The notes: a model not told the origin generated them from the sequence alone. 64,000 bases of DNA from Pedobacter cryoconitis (GCF_014200605.1 NZ_JACHCE010000010.1:124001-188000); one strand, 5' to 3'. Shown: positions 7,917-17,695, counted from the stretch's first letter. Translations and numbers: made by a program.

Positions 7917-10445
7917 TTGATGATACTCGAAAAAAGCAAAGGTTACAAACAGGTAATCAAATGGTTAAAAGCTAAAAAGAAAAAGCCTTTTAAATTCCAG
8001 AAGGATGCCTGGGAATACTATGCCGAAGGCTATAGCGGACTGGTCAATGCCCCTACAGGATTTGGAAAGACATTTTCTTTATTTCTGGCTGTAGTGATTG
8101 ATGAACTCAATAATCGAAAGGCCATTAAAACCACTTCAAAAAAAGGAAGAAAGACTTCAGGATTAAAACTAATATGGATTACTCCTTTGCGTTCTTTGGC
8201 TAAGGATTTAGCCAGGGCGATGCGTGAAGTTTGTACAGAACTGGAAATGGACTGGCAAATAGGCGTGCGCAATGGTGATACACCACAAAATGAAAAGCTG
8301 AAGCAGAAAAAGCAAATGCCCGAGGTTTTGATTATCACGCCCGAAAGCATGCATTTGTTACTGGCCCAGAAAAATAGTTTAGCTTATTTTGATGATTTAC
8401 AATGCATTGTTGCAGATGAATGGCATGAATTACTGGGTAGTAAACGCGGGGTTATGGCAGAACTGGCTATTTCCAGAATCAAAGGTTTAATCAAAGAAAA
8501 ACACCCGGAAAGACTTTTGAGAATATGGGGCATATCGGCAACCATAGGAAATATGGAGCAGGCCCTGGATGTATTGGTTCCCTATGAAGAGGTCTTAAAA
8601 ATTACTGTCACCGCAGATGTAGAGAAAAAGATAGAGATTAAATCAATCCTTCCTGATCATATTGATATGTTACCCTGGGCAGGTCATCTGGGCCATAAGC
8701 TTGCCTATAAATTATTGCCCGTTATTGAAAAAAGTAAAACCACTTTGATTTTCTGCAATACCAGGGGCCAGGCTGAACTCTGGTATCAGAATCTGCTTAA
8801 ACTCGATGAAAACCTGGCCGGACAGATCGCTATTCATCATGGCTCAATAGATTATGAACTGCGCAACTGGATTGAAGAAGCTATCCACACAGGAATATTA
8901 AAGGCAGTAATCAGTACTTCTTCTCTTGACCTTGGTGTTGATTTTAAACCTGTAGATACAGTGGTTCAGATTGGCTCACCTAAGGGTGTCGCCCGGTTTT
9001 TACAACGTGCAGGCCGCAGCGGGCACTCTCCTTTTGAAACTTCAAAGATATATTTCTTACCTACCCATGCACTGGAACTGGTAGAAGCTGCTGCAATTAA
9101 AGAGGCTGCAAGAACTCAGAATATAGAGAGCCGCGAACCCGTAGTTATGGCATTTGACACCCTAATTCAATATATGGTTACCCTTGCTGTTGGAGATGGC
9201 TTTGACGATAAGAAATTATACGATGAAGTAAAAAGCACTTTTGCTTTCAGAGAACTGGAACCCCCGGAGTGGAGCTGGATGATGCAGTTTATTACCACAG
9301 GCGGAGACAGTTTAACTGCTTATACCGAATTTAGTAAAGTAGAAAAAGAAGATGGGCTCTGGAAAGTAAAAAGCAGACAGCTTGCTATGCGCCACCGTTT
9401 ACATATAGGAACAATTGTGAGTGATGCAATGTTAAAAGTTAAATACCTGACTGGCGGATATATCGGTATGCTCGAAGAGTCATTTATTTCAAGGATGAAA
9501 CCCGGCAGCAGTTTCACGCTGGCCGGCAGGGTGCTGGAATTTGTGATGGTTAAAGAGATGACTGTACTGGTTCGCAGAAGCAAACTCAAAAGTGCAATTA
9601 CACCAAGCTGGCTTGGCGGCAGAATATCTTTAACTGCTAATCTGGGTGCAATTTTGCGCAAGAAGTATAATCAGACGCTTGATCAGACACATGAGGATGA
9701 AGAACTCGATATCATCCTTCCTTTATTTGAAAGACAAGCTAAAGTTTCTCATGTACCTAAGGATGATGAGTTTTTGATAGAATTGATTAAAACCAGGGAC
9801 GGTTATCATTTTTTCGCTTATCCTTTTGAAGGCCGTCAGGTTCATGAGATTATGGCCGCATTAATTGCTTATCGTTTAGGCAGAGTAAAACCGATCAGTT
9901 TTTCTATTGCCATGAATGATTATGGTTTTGAACTGCTCAGTGAGCAGCCAATTCCACTGGATGAAGAAAATGTTAAATTGTTGTTCAGTCCTGTCAATTT
10001 AGGAGAAGATATTGTAGCCAGTATCAATGCTACGGAGATGGCAAGACGTAAATTCAGGGATATTGCTTGTATTTCGGGTCTTGTGTTCCAGGGTTACCCT
10101 GGAAAATATGTAGCCAATAAACACCTTCAATCCTCTTCTTCTCTATTTTTTAACGTTTTTAGTGATTATGATAAACATAACTTATTATTGCGCCAGGCAT
10201 ATGATGAAGCATTTTATCAGCAAATTGAAGAACCGAGACTGGCCGCAGCTTTGCACAGGATTCAGGCAAGTAAAGTAATAATTGTTAAAGCTGAAAGTTA
10301 TACTCCTTTGTGTTTTCCTATTAAAGTAGATAGTTTAAGAGAGAATATGAGTACAGAAGAACTCGGGGCAAGAATAGCAAAAATGACTGCCGAAGCGGAT
10401 AAAAAACAGACACAACGCAGAAAAAAGAATGACCATCAATTGTAA
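7917..10445 (+). CDS. Ligase-associated DEXH-box helicase (Lhr-core type)
   Basis: An 842-residue superfamily 2 helicase of the Lhr-core group. Walker A is APTGFGKT with Lys51; the DExH box is Asp167-Glu-Trp-His170; motif III is the SATIGN segment; motif VI is in QRAGRSGHS. The C-terminal half contains the winged-helix and beta-barrel parts typical of Lhr-core proteins, which translocate 3' to 5' on single-stranded DNA. The gene starts 21 bp after the ligase and its end overlaps pdeM by 17 nt in another frame, which indicates one operon and probably stoichiometric synthesis. Family TIGR04121 describes this cassette helicase. Confidence 0.94.
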   Translation: MMILEKSKGYKQVIKWLKAKKKKPFKFQKDAWEYYAEGYSGLVNAPTGFGKTFSLFLAVVIDELNNRKAIKTTSKKGRKTSGLKLIWITPLRSLAKDLARAMREVCTELEMDWQIGVRNGDTPQNEKLKQKKQMPEVLIITPESMHLLLAQKNSLAYFDDLQCIVADEWHELLGSKRGVMAELAISRIKGLIKEKHPERLLRIWGISATIGNMEQALDVLVPYEEVLKITVTADVEKKIEIKSILPDHIDMLPWAGHLGHKLAYKLLPVIEKSKTTLIFCNTRGQAELWYQNLLKLDENLAGQIAIHHGSIDYELRNWIEEAIHTGILKAVISTSSLDLGVDFKPVDTVVQIGSPKGVARFLQRAGRSGHSPFETSKIYFLPTHALELVEAAAIKEAARTQNIESREPVVMAFDTLIQYMVTLAVGDGFDDKKLYDEVKSTFAFRELEPPEWSWMMQFITTGGDSLTAYTEFSKVEKEDGLWKVKSRQLAMRHRLHIGTIVSDAMLKVKYLTGGYIGMLEESFISRMKPGSSFTLAGRVLEFVMVKEMTVLVRRSKLKSAITPSWLGGRISLTANLGAILRKKYNQTLDQTHEDEELDIILPLFERQAKVSHVPKDDEFLIELIKTRDGYHFFAYPFEGRQVHEIMAALIAYRLGRVKPISFSIAMNDYGFELLSEQPIPLDEENVKLLFSPVNLGEDIVASINATEMARRKFRDIACISGLVFQGYPGKYVANKHLQSSSSLFFNVFSDYDKHNLLLRQAYDEAFYQQIEEPRLAAALHRIQASKVIIVKAESYTPLCFPIKVDSLRENMSTEELGARIAKMTAEADKKQTQRRKKNDHQL

Positions 10446-11064
10446 AGGCGAAGATTTAATATTAAGTAAACACAGAGCGATTTATTGGGAAGCCCAAAAG
10501 ATGCTGATCATCAGCGACCTGCATTTAGGTAAAGGTGCATATTTCAGGAAAGCTGGCATTCAGATTCCTGTTCATGTAAATACAGCAGACCTGAATACAC
10601 TGACTACCCTGATTCTGGAATTTAATCCTGATAGTTTATTGATCACAGGTGATATGTTTCATCATCAGATGAACAGCGAAGCGGAACTTTTTCGTCAATG
10701 GAGGTTACAGTATCCTGAGCTTAAAATTCTGCTGATTAAAGGAAACCATGATACCCTGAAAGCTAAGGATTATTCAGATTTAGCGATAGAAATCTATCCC
10801 AAAGAATTTTTGTGCAAACCTTTCAGGTTTATCCATGATCAGCCAGCAGTTACAGATGATTATTATAATATTACCGGACACATTCATCCTGGCGTAACTA
10901 TTTACGGGAAAGCGCGTCAGCTGATCAGACTGCCATGTTTTTATTTCGGAAAAACATGTGCTATTTTACCGGCATTCAGCGCTTTTACGGGCTTAAGTAA
11001 AATCAATGCAGCAAAAGAGGATTTGTTTTATGCGATTACACCAGAAAAAGTAGTTCTGGTGTAA
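10429..11064 (+). CDS. pdeM: Ligase-associated DNA damage response endonuclease PdeM
   Basis: A 211-residue calcineurin-like metallophosphoesterase. Metal ligand motifs are in order: SDLHLGK (Asp30, His32), GDMFHH, KGNHDT and GHIHPG. The family (TIGR04123; the Pseudomonas putida MPE protein is the studied example) is a manganese-dependent single-strand DNA endonuclease encoded with Lhr-core helicase, ligase and exonuclease. The start at 10429 lies inside the end of the helicase gene, a 17-nt overlap. It is the last gene of the cassette. No damage-response operator is obvious upstream of the cassette. Confidence 0.92.
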   Translation: MTINCKGEDLILSKHRAIYWEAQKMLIISDLHLGKGAYFRKAGIQIPVHVNTADLNTLTTLILEFNPDSLLITGDMFHHQMNSEAELFRQWRLQYPELKILLIKGNHDTLKAKDYSDLAIEIYPKEFLCKPFRFIHDQPAVTDDYYNITGHIHPGVTIYGKARQLIRLPCFYFGKTCAILPAFSAFTGLSKINAAKEDLFYAITPEKVVLV

Positions 11065-11121
11065 CCTAAAGAAATAATTCCTTATAAAGGATTATCATTG
11101 AGATCAAAACAATAATTCAGG

Positions 11122-11595
11122 TTAATCTTCGAAAGTAATATCTTCCTGCTCCGCAGACTGTGCGATTAATGACAGCAACATATTTACAACCGTTTGATCA
11201 GTTTTAAAAGTTACATCACTTTCAGCAAGATCGTGAAGATGAATCCAGCGAAAAGACTGTAAAGTTTCCGGATCAAAATCAAAGGCCTTAGTTTTGAAAT
11301 TCAATTCCAATGGGGCCACTTCTCTAACCAGGTAATAAATACTGATGATCTGGCTATCATTGAAAGAGGATTTCTCGTAGAAGTCAGTGGTATAGAAATG
11401 ACTTAACACTTCTATTTCAGCGTTACACTCTTCCATGAATTCACGTTTAAGTGCATCAATAAGGCCTTCACCATATTCTAATCCACCACCAGGAAATTTG
11501 CTGAAGCTTCTTCCTCCTGATTGTTCGTCACTAACCAATATCTGATTATCTGCATTGATTAATAAACCGTAAACTCTTACATTGAAATAACTCAT
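11122..11595 (-). CDS. Nudix hydrolase
   Basis: A 157-residue Nudix protein that hydrolyses nucleoside diphosphates linked to another moiety. The Nudix box runs from Gly37 through Glu43 to Arg51-Glu52 and Glu55-Glu56; the usual glycine near its end is Asn58. The metal-binding glutamates are intact, so catalysis is likely. Substrate cannot be predicted; MutT-like or sugar-nucleotide activities are both possible. It is convergent with pdeM and has its own likely promoter box at 11660-11667. Confidence 0.88.
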   Translation of the reverse strand: MSYFNVRVYGLLINADNQILVSDEQSGGRSFSKFPGGGLEYGEGLIDALKREFMEECNAEIEVLSHFYTTDFYEKSSFNDSQIISIYYLVREVAPLELNFKTKAFDFDPETLQSFRWIHLHDLAESDVTFKTDQTVVNMLLSLIAQSAEQEDITFED

Positions 11596-11659
11596 GGATT
11601 TGAAATGTTTTTTATGCTGCTAAATGAAGAGCTTATCTAAAATAAACTCAATAAGGCGA

Positions 11660-11667
11660 CAAATATA
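11660..11667 (-). promoter_or_regulatory. Probable Bacteroidota -7 box (Nudix gene)
   Basis: On the minus strand this reads TATATTTG, a match to TAnnTTTG, 65 bp upstream of the Nudix start. No clear -33 TTG is seen at the right spacing. Confidence 0.4.
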
Positions 11668-11830
11668 AACAAACATATCACTCCTGCTATGATAAAAACA
11701 TTTTTAAGTTAGCTCAGAAAGGCTTATCCCAAACAGTCAGGAAACATAATCTTTAGATTAATAAAAAAATAAATATTATTAATTTCATTATCGCTAAATG
11801 ACTACATTAGATCATATAAATTACATATTC

Positions 11831-12439
11831 ATGAGAAAAATAGTATTACTTCTTCTCTTATTTCCTTTGGCATTGGCTGCACAGACTGATAGTATAACTG
11901 TTATTCCGCCAGGTGGAATCCAGGATAGTGTACCGGAAACCTCTATTATTTTAAAAGATAATGACCTGATTTTTCAAAAGGTATATTCGACAGCACTGAA
12001 TAAGGACGATCTGGCCAGCAAACTAAAATTGTTTCTACCAGGTATAAAGAGTTTTCAACTAGCTGATGCAACCAATCAAACAGCTTACCAGTTAAAAGGA
12101 AGACTTTCCTCCTATTTTATTAATTTCAGGAAGTCACAAAACAACAATTATGGAATAGCAGAGTTCCTTTTTCATCCCTTAAATGCAGATGTATTGATCC
12201 AGATTAAAGACGGTAAATATAGAGTTACTGTATTTAACATGGTTGTTAAAGATTATTATGATCGTACTGATACGGTCAAATATAAATTCGATCTGTCCAT
12301 TGAATCCTTTATGGCCAAAGATAAACGTTCTAAAATAAGTACCAGGGGTCATGACATCAAGGCGGCAAAATTCATTAACAGCGAACTAATAAATTCTTTT
12401 GACATCAATTCAAAAACCAGGATTAAAGAAGATTTTTAG
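11831..12439 (+). CDS. Exported DUF4468-like protein
   Basis: From the ATG at 11831 the protein is 202 residues with a signal peptide (MRKIVLLLLLFPLALAAQ). An upstream in-frame ATG at 11798 would add 11 residues before the signal and is less likely. The central region (about residues 45-150) looks like the DUF4468 domain, a TBP-like fold found in many exported Bacteroidota proteins of unknown role. No catalytic motif is visible. It stands alone, convergent with the CDF transporter gene. Confidence 0.72.
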   Translation: MRKIVLLLLLFPLALAAQTDSITVIPPGGIQDSVPETSIILKDNDLIFQKVYSTALNKDDLASKLKLFLPGIKSFQLADATNQTAYQLKGRLSSYFINFRKSQNNNYGIAEFLFHPLNADVLIQIKDGKYRVTVFNMVVKDYYDRTDTVKYKFDLSIESFMAKDKRSKISTRGHDIKAAKFINSELINSFDINSKTRIKEDF

Positions 12440-12476
12440 GCAATTTTCAGGATAAACAGCTGATGATAATCTTGTC

Positions 12477-13475
12477 CTATTGACTAAAATGCTTTTTATT
12501 TTTAGTCGCATTTTCAATATTCCAACCAATTTCTGCAACAAATGCTTCTTGTCTTACCGGACAATCCTTTAGTTTACAATAATTACAGCATTCCGGTAAA
12601 CAAGGATCTGCATGTATAAATAACTCTGTATTTCTTTCTGCATTGCCATTAATTAAATGATCAATTGATGAAATTTCAGTGTGTACCCGGTTAAGATCAT
12701 AATAATAAGGAAGCGTAAGGTGGCAATCAATATGAAGATCTGAGCCATACTGCTGCGCCCTGAGATTATGTACGTCTATCCACGAATCATGTCTGTTGTG
12801 CTGTAAAATCCCTACTATCTTTTCAACCAGCTCTACATTACTCTCATCCATCAGCCCCCCCACCGATTTTCTGGTCAGTTTATAACCGCTATATACAATA
12901 TAACATCCAAGTAGAATAGAAATCACGCTATCCAGCCAGTAAATCCTGGTGACCTGAATCAGCAGAATTCCCAAAACCAGCCCCGCACTTGTAACCGCAT
13001 CTGTCAGTAAATGCTTACCGTCAGCCTCCAGCGTAAGCGAGCGATGTTTTTTACCTGTATTGATCAGATAATAGCCAACAAACATATTAATCAAACCGGT
13101 AATTCCTATAATGATAGCACCATCCAGTAACTGATGAATTTCTCTTGGAACAATCAAATCATAACTGGATTTGAAAATGATAATCAGCCCGGCAACCGCA
13201 ATGAGTACCCCTTCTACAAAGGCAGAGAAAAACTCTACTTTTCCATGTCCGTAAGGATGATTTTCATCTTTAGGTAAAGTAGTGAGATAAATACTGTAAA
13301 AAGCAAAACTACTGGCCAGTACGTTTACAATACTTTCGGCGGCATCAGTTAAAATTGCATTGGAATGTGTGATAAAGTATGCACCGAATTTGGCCAGCAT
13401 CAGTATAACGCTGATGCAGAGTGAAACGAGTATTGCTTTCTTTTTGGGTTGCAAAGGAAATGGTTTAGCCCTCAA
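12477..13475 (-). CDS. Cation diffusion facilitator (CDF) family metal transporter with C-terminal Cys cluster
   Basis: A roughly 330-residue CDF exporter with six expected membrane segments. The TM2 metal site is DAAES and the TM5 site matches LEADGKHLLTD, the HxxxD-like arrangement of Zn/Fe/Mn exporters. The cytoplasmic domain follows, then an unusual tail with HADPC and six further cysteines (positions 289-310), a likely extra metal-binding site. The listed TTG start at 13475 lies inside a TATTTTTG box; a TTG at 13454, eight codons in, is an alternative start that keeps TM1 whole. Exports a divalent cation by proton exchange; which metal is unknown. Confidence 0.88.
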   Translation of the reverse strand: MRAKPFPLQPKKKAILVSLCISVILMLAKFGAYFITHSNAILTDAAESIVNVLASSFAFYSIYLTTLPKDENHPYGHGKVEFFSAFVEGVLIAVAGLIIIFKSSYDLIVPREIHQLLDGAIIIGITGLINMFVGYYLINTGKKHRSLTLEADGKHLLTDAVTSAGLVLGILLIQVTRIYWLDSVISILLGCYIVYSGYKLTRKSVGGLMDESNVELVEKIVGILQHNRHDSWIDVHNLRAQQYGSDLHIDCHLTLPYYYDLNRVHTEISSIDHLINGNAERNTELFIHADPCLPECCNYCKLKDCPVRQEAFVAEIGWNIENATKNKKHFSQ

Positions 13476-13607
13476 AAATACGCTTTACAAGCCATATTCT
13501 GAAGATGTCTGGTATTAAACACAAACGTATAAGCAGGTATATAAAGTATTTTGTACAAATTATGAGTTAAAATTTCATTTTTATAGCCGCAAATTGCTCC
13601 AGGTTTT

Positions 13608-13615
13608 TATATTTG
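13608..13615 (+). promoter_or_regulatory. Bacteroidota -7 box TATATTTG (aminotransferase promoter)
   Basis: TATATTTG matches TAnnTTTG and lies 18 bp before the ATG at 13634. It contains the TTG at 13613, which therefore is unlikely to be the true start of the downstream gene. Confidence 0.5.
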
Positions 13616-13633
13616 CTTTCTTATAAGCGAATC

Positions 13634-14827
13634 ATGACATTTTTATCGAAAAGAATCAACAATCTATCAGAATCACAGACCATTAAAATGGCAAAGCTGG
13701 GGAGAGAACTCACCGCTAAAGGAATTGATGTAATAAATTTAAGCTTCGGAGAGCCGGACTTTTTTACACCAGAACATGTTAAGGAGGCCGCAAAGAAGGC
13801 TATTGATGAGAACTATTCTTATTATACTCCTGTATCTGGTTACCCTGAACTGCGTAAGGCGATTGTTGAAAAGCTGAAGAATGAAAATGGACTAACTTAT
13901 ACTTTTGATCAGATTGTAGTATCAACTGGTGCAAAACAATCATTGGCAAATGCTATACTATGCCTGGTTAATCCAGGAGAAGAGGTTATTGTACCTACTC
14001 CATACTGGGTTTCCTACTCAGAAATGATTAAACTGGCTGAAGGTGAAACAGTATTCATTAATGCTACAGTAGAAAATGATTTCAAAATCACTGCTGATCA
14101 GCTTGAAGCTGCAATTACACCTAAAACTAAGGTTTTCATGTTCTCCTCTCCTTGTAACCCAACGGGATCAGTTTACAGCCATGAAGAATTAGCCAGCCTT
14201 GCTGCTGTTTTTGAAAGATATCCAAATATTTATATCATCTCTGATGAAATTTACGAACATATTAATTTCGTAGATAAACACGCATCTATTGCTTCTTTTG
14301 ACGCGATCAAAGACCGTGTGATCATTATCAATGGTTTCTCAAAAGCTTATGCAATGACAGGCTGGAGAGTTGGTTATATGGCTTCGAACACTGCAATTGC
14401 AAATGCTTGTGATAAATTACAGGGCCAGATCACTTCAGGTACTTCATCTATCTCACAACGTGCAGCCCTTGCTGCTTATCAAAGCAGTCTTGACAGTGTA
14501 GTTGCGATGAAAAATGAATTCAGAAAACGCAGAGATTTAGTATACGGTCTACTTAAAGAAGTTCCGGGCATTAAGGTGAACCTTCCTGACGGAGCTTTCT
14601 ATTTCTTCCCCGAAGTGAAAGAATATTTCGGAAAAAGTGTAAACGGCCAGGTGATCAGCAATGCAGAAGAGTTATGTCTGTATCTGTTAAACGAGGCACA
14701 TGTATCCACTGTTACAGGTGAGGCTTTTGGTAACGAAGACTGTATCCGTATCTCTTATGCAGCTGCAGAGGAGCAATTGGTAAAAGCTGTTTCAAGAATC
14801 AGCGAAGCACTTTCTAAATTGAGCTAA
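13634..14827 (+). CDS. Pyridoxal phosphate-dependent aminotransferase (class I, aspartate aminotransferase-like)
   Basis: A 397-residue fold-type I aminotransferase that moves an amino group between an amino acid and a 2-oxo acid. The PLP-binding lysine is Lys237 in SKAYAMTGWR; SSPCNPTGSVY and SDEIYEHI hold the asparagine and aspartate/tyrosine that bind the cofactor, and RISYA near the end carries the substrate-carboxylate arginine. The ATG at 13634 is chosen over TTG 13613 because the latter falls in a -7 promoter box. The sequence is of the I-gamma (thermophile-like) aspartate aminotransferase type. Monocistronic, ending at a strong terminator. Confidence 0.93.
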   Translation: MTFLSKRINNLSESQTIKMAKLGRELTAKGIDVINLSFGEPDFFTPEHVKEAAKKAIDENYSYYTPVSGYPELRKAIVEKLKNENGLTYTFDQIVVSTGAKQSLANAILCLVNPGEEVIVPTPYWVSYSEMIKLAEGETVFINATVENDFKITADQLEAAITPKTKVFMFSSPCNPTGSVYSHEELASLAAVFERYPNIYIISDEIYEHINFVDKHASIASFDAIKDRVIIINGFSKAYAMTGWRVGYMASNTAIANACDKLQGQITSGTSSISQRAALAAYQSSLDSVVAMKNEFRKRRDLVYGLLKEVPGIKVNLPDGAFYFFPEVKEYFGKSVNGQVISNAEELCLYLLNEAHVSTVTGEAFGNEDCIRISYAAAEEQLVKAVSRISEALSKLS

Positions 14828-14851
14828 TCACAAATAAACTTTATAAAACAG

Positions 14852-14886
14852 AAAGGTATGCTAATCGATTAGCATACCTTTTTTTT
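14852..14886 (+). terminator. Rho-independent terminator
   Basis: A 14-bp perfect stem, AAAGGTATGCTAAT against ATTAGCATACCTTT, with a CG loop and an eight-T tail, lies after the aminotransferase gene. Confidence 0.88.
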
Positions 14887-15059
14887 ATGTTCAATTAATA
14901 CGATCAGCTTTATAGCCGTTTTCTTAATTTCATCTCAAAGTAATTATCCAATTTATATCCCCTTAAATACCACAGGCTTTTGAAATCTCTTTAACTTTGT
15001 GCTTTCATCTTAAGGGCTGATTTAAATTCAGCTAATCAGCCTAAGTACATATCAAGGTT

Positions 15060-16268
15060 ATGCAAGCAAATACAATTCCGGATGCTACTTCAGCAAGCAT
15101 TCGTTTAACAATAACAAAATTCGTCACATTTACTTTTCTCGGCTACTTTACTATAGGTTTATCATTGGCGGTATTACCCGTTTTCATCCATCAGCAACTG
15201 GGCTATAGTCCAATGATTGCCGGTATAGTGATCAGTTTACAATATGTAACTACCTTTTTATTTCGCGGCTACGCCGGAAGCATTGTTGATAAAAAAGGAC
15301 CAAAACCAGCAGTATTGCTTGGCATGAGCGGATTTGCCTTAAGCGGTATTTTACTTTTTGTAGCTTATTATCTCAAAGATACCCCGGCACTAAGCCTTGG
15401 AGTTCTTGTACTCACCCGTTTCATGACTGGTTTCGGAGAAGGCCTGATTGGTGCCAGCCCGATCAACTGGGCTATATTTGCCGTTGGAGATCAGCATACC
15501 GGCAAAGCAATTTCCTTTAATGGTATTGCCAGCTATGGGGCCCTTGCAGTAGGGGCGCCATTAGGAGTGATTCTTCACAATGCTTATGGCATAGGAAGCA
15601 TTGGGCTGCTGATTATTGTAGTTGGAATTATGGGGTTCTTTTATGCCAGAAGTCAGAAAGCTTTAAGAGGAGATCATAAAGAACCAAGACAACCCTTTCT
15701 TCAGGTGCTTAAAACAGTTTCCCCTTATGGAATTTGCCTGGCTCTTGGAGGACTCGGATTTGGTACGATTTCTACATTCATAACCCTTTACTATGCCTCC
15801 TTAAACTGGAGCGGAGCAGTTTTATGTTTATCTGTTTTTAGTCTGCTATTTATAACAGGACGGCTTATTTTTGGCCGTTCCATAGAAATATATGGCGGGA
15901 TGAAAACAGCTATAGCCTGTCTGGCATTGGAATCTATAGGTTTATTGATCCTTGCACTGGCTACCAACCCTCATCTTGCACTTGCAGGTGCTGGTATAGC
16001 CGGACTGGGTTTTTCCCTGATTTTCCCGGCCCTTGGTGTAGAAGCCGTCAGACGTGTACCTGCATCTAATAAAGGTGCTGCCTTAGGAGGTTATGGATTA
16101 TTCATAGATCTTTCTCTTGGACTCACCGGTCCGCTGGTAGGCGGAGTTGCCAGCCATTTTGGGATGCTGTACATCTTCCCATTTAGTATGACCGTGGTAT
16201 TTACAGGTTTTGTGCTGGCAGTACTGATTTATTACAGACAGCAAAGACAAGGCGGCTTAGATAAATAA
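15060..16268 (+). CDS. MFS transporter (YhhS/YfcJ-like)
   Basis: A 402-residue major facilitator protein with about 12 membrane segments. The motif A loop (GSIVDKKGPKPAV) is after TM2, and the segment TRFMTGFGEGLIGASP resembles the YhhS/YfcJ (former UPF0226) exporters of Escherichia coli. Substrate is unknown; relatives have been linked to arabinose or drug efflux but not firmly. A TAnnTTTG-like box (TAACTTTG) is at 14992-14999. It is convergent with the MacB-type permease and the two share a terminator. Confidence 0.9.
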   Translation: MQANTIPDATSASIRLTITKFVTFTFLGYFTIGLSLAVLPVFIHQQLGYSPMIAGIVISLQYVTTFLFRGYAGSIVDKKGPKPAVLLGMSGFALSGILLFVAYYLKDTPALSLGVLVLTRFMTGFGEGLIGASPINWAIFAVGDQHTGKAISFNGIASYGALAVGAPLGVILHNAYGIGSIGLLIIVVGIMGFFYARSQKALRGDHKEPRQPFLQVLKTVSPYGICLALGGLGFGTISTFITLYYASLNWSGAVLCLSVFSLLFITGRLIFGRSIEIYGGMKTAIACLALESIGLLILALATNPHLALAGAGIAGLGFSLIFPALGVEAVRRVPASNKGAALGGYGLFIDLSLGLTGPLVGGVASHFGMLYIFPFSMTVVFTGFVLAVLIYYRQQRQGGLDK

Positions 16269-16285
16269 TGCCGCCTGCTTTTTTT
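16251..16285 (+). terminator. Rho-independent terminator overlapping the MFS gene end
   Basis: GGCGGC (16251-16256, inside the last codons) pairs with GCCGCC (16270-16275), followed by TGC and seven Ts. Confidence 0.65.
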
Positions 16286-16289
16286 AAGC

Positions 16290-17534
16290 TTAAGACCTGA
16301 TGGCCTCTACCGGATCCAGTCTTGACGCTGAGTATGCTGGCCAGAAGCCTGATATCATTCCTATAATCACGGAGATACCAATTCCCATAACTACATTTTT
16401 CATATATAAAAAGACTTCTACTTTCACTACATAGGTAAAGACTAAGGTCAGACTATAGACCAGGAGCAACCCCAGCAATCCTCCCATAACACAAAGTGCA
16501 ATCGCTTCAAACATGAACTGCAATAAGATAAAATAATTCTTTGCACCCAGTGATTTTTGTATTCCTATAATGTTAGTCCGCTCTTTAACAGATACGAACA
16601 TGATGTTAGCGATACCAAATCCTCCCACTAGAATAGAAAAACCTCCGATTACCCAGCCCGCTATCCGGACCATTTTAAACATCAGGTCCAGCTGATTGGA
16701 AATCATAGTCGTTTTATTCAAGGCAAAATCCTCTTCGGCACCAGGCTTAGTCCGGTGTATTGCACGCATAGCCCCTTCAAGCTCACTTTCAACTTCTGCT
16801 AAAGGAATACTAGCCTTCCCTCTTACGGTAATCTGAGGACCGTAATTGCCATTTTGAACATCGAATAAGCCTCTGGCTAAATTTAAAGGGATCAGTACAT
16901 TTTTATCCTGTGACATACCAATCATATCTTCCCCCTCTTTCTTAAATACACCCACGATTGTCACCCTGCGCCCCATTACTTTAATTTGTTTACCAATAGC
17001 AGATTCGCCGTTAAACAAACCTTCGGCAACCAATGCGCCGATAATAGCAACCGGAGCACCAGCTTTACCTTCACTTTCAGTAAAATATCTTCCTTCCTGA
17101 AAATCCAGTGTCCAGGTTTTATCATAATCCTGAGTACCCGCATTTAAAGTGACTCCGTTCACAGAACTGCTTCTGTATTTGATTGTCCTGTTATTGGCAG
17201 ATGCCTCAAAAGAAATTCCATCCACATTTTCCATGCGCTCTTTTAAGGCCTGGTAATCCCTCAAACTCGGATCAGGTCTGTTAATATATTTCCACCAAGG
17301 ATAATCACCGCCAAAACCCCAGGGCCATTTCTGCACAAAAAGCGTGTTAGACCCCAGTTTATCAACACTTTCCTGTAGTTTATTTCTCAATGTGTCTACA
17401 CCCGAAAAAACAGCAATGATTGTGAATATACCGATCGTGATCCCTAATAAAGAGAGCGTCGTACGGAGTTTATTCTGACGGAGTGCATCGGCAGCAAACC
17501 TGAAACTTTCACCTATAAGTCTGAATATCATCAT
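16290..17534 (-). CDS. ABC transporter permease, MacB/FtsX type
   Basis: A 414-residue permease with the MacB layout: one membrane helix near residues 25-45, a long periplasmic MacB_PCD domain (about 50-280) and three C-terminal membrane helices in the FtsX domain (from about 290). Such permeases pair with a LolD/MacB-type ATPase and work as mechanotransmission pumps for lipoproteins, peptides or drugs. No ATPase gene adjoins it, but a matching ATPase is at 20786-21550 on the same strand and may be its partner. The N-terminal helix carries the usual KLRTTLSLLGITIGI segment. Confidence 0.9.
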   Translation of the reverse strand: MMIFRLIGESFRFAADALRQNKLRTTLSLLGITIGIFTIIAVFSGVDTLRNKLQESVDKLGSNTLFVQKWPWGFGGDYPWWKYINRPDPSLRDYQALKERMENVDGISFEASANNRTIKYRSSSVNGVTLNAGTQDYDKTWTLDFQEGRYFTESEGKAGAPVAIIGALVAEGLFNGESAIGKQIKVMGRRVTIVGVFKKEGEDMIGMSQDKNVLIPLNLARGLFDVQNGNYGPQITVRGKASIPLAEVESELEGAMRAIHRTKPGAEEDFALNKTTMISNQLDLMFKMVRIAGWVIGGFSILVGGFGIANIMFVSVKERTNIIGIQKSLGAKNYFILLQFMFEAIALCVMGGLLGLLLVYSLTLVFTYVVKVEVFLYMKNVVMGIGISVIIGMISGFWPAYSASRLDPVEAIRS

Positions 17535-17695
17535 AATTACACTTTAGATTAAAAAAGGGTGAAAACGTTACAGTATAAATGAGTTTATTATTAAAATATC
17601 TTTACGAGATCGTTTATCCGGAGCATACTGCCCGTGAAAAATTAACATAAATTTATCAGAAAAAATATTTATACATTAATAAGCATTAAATTTCG

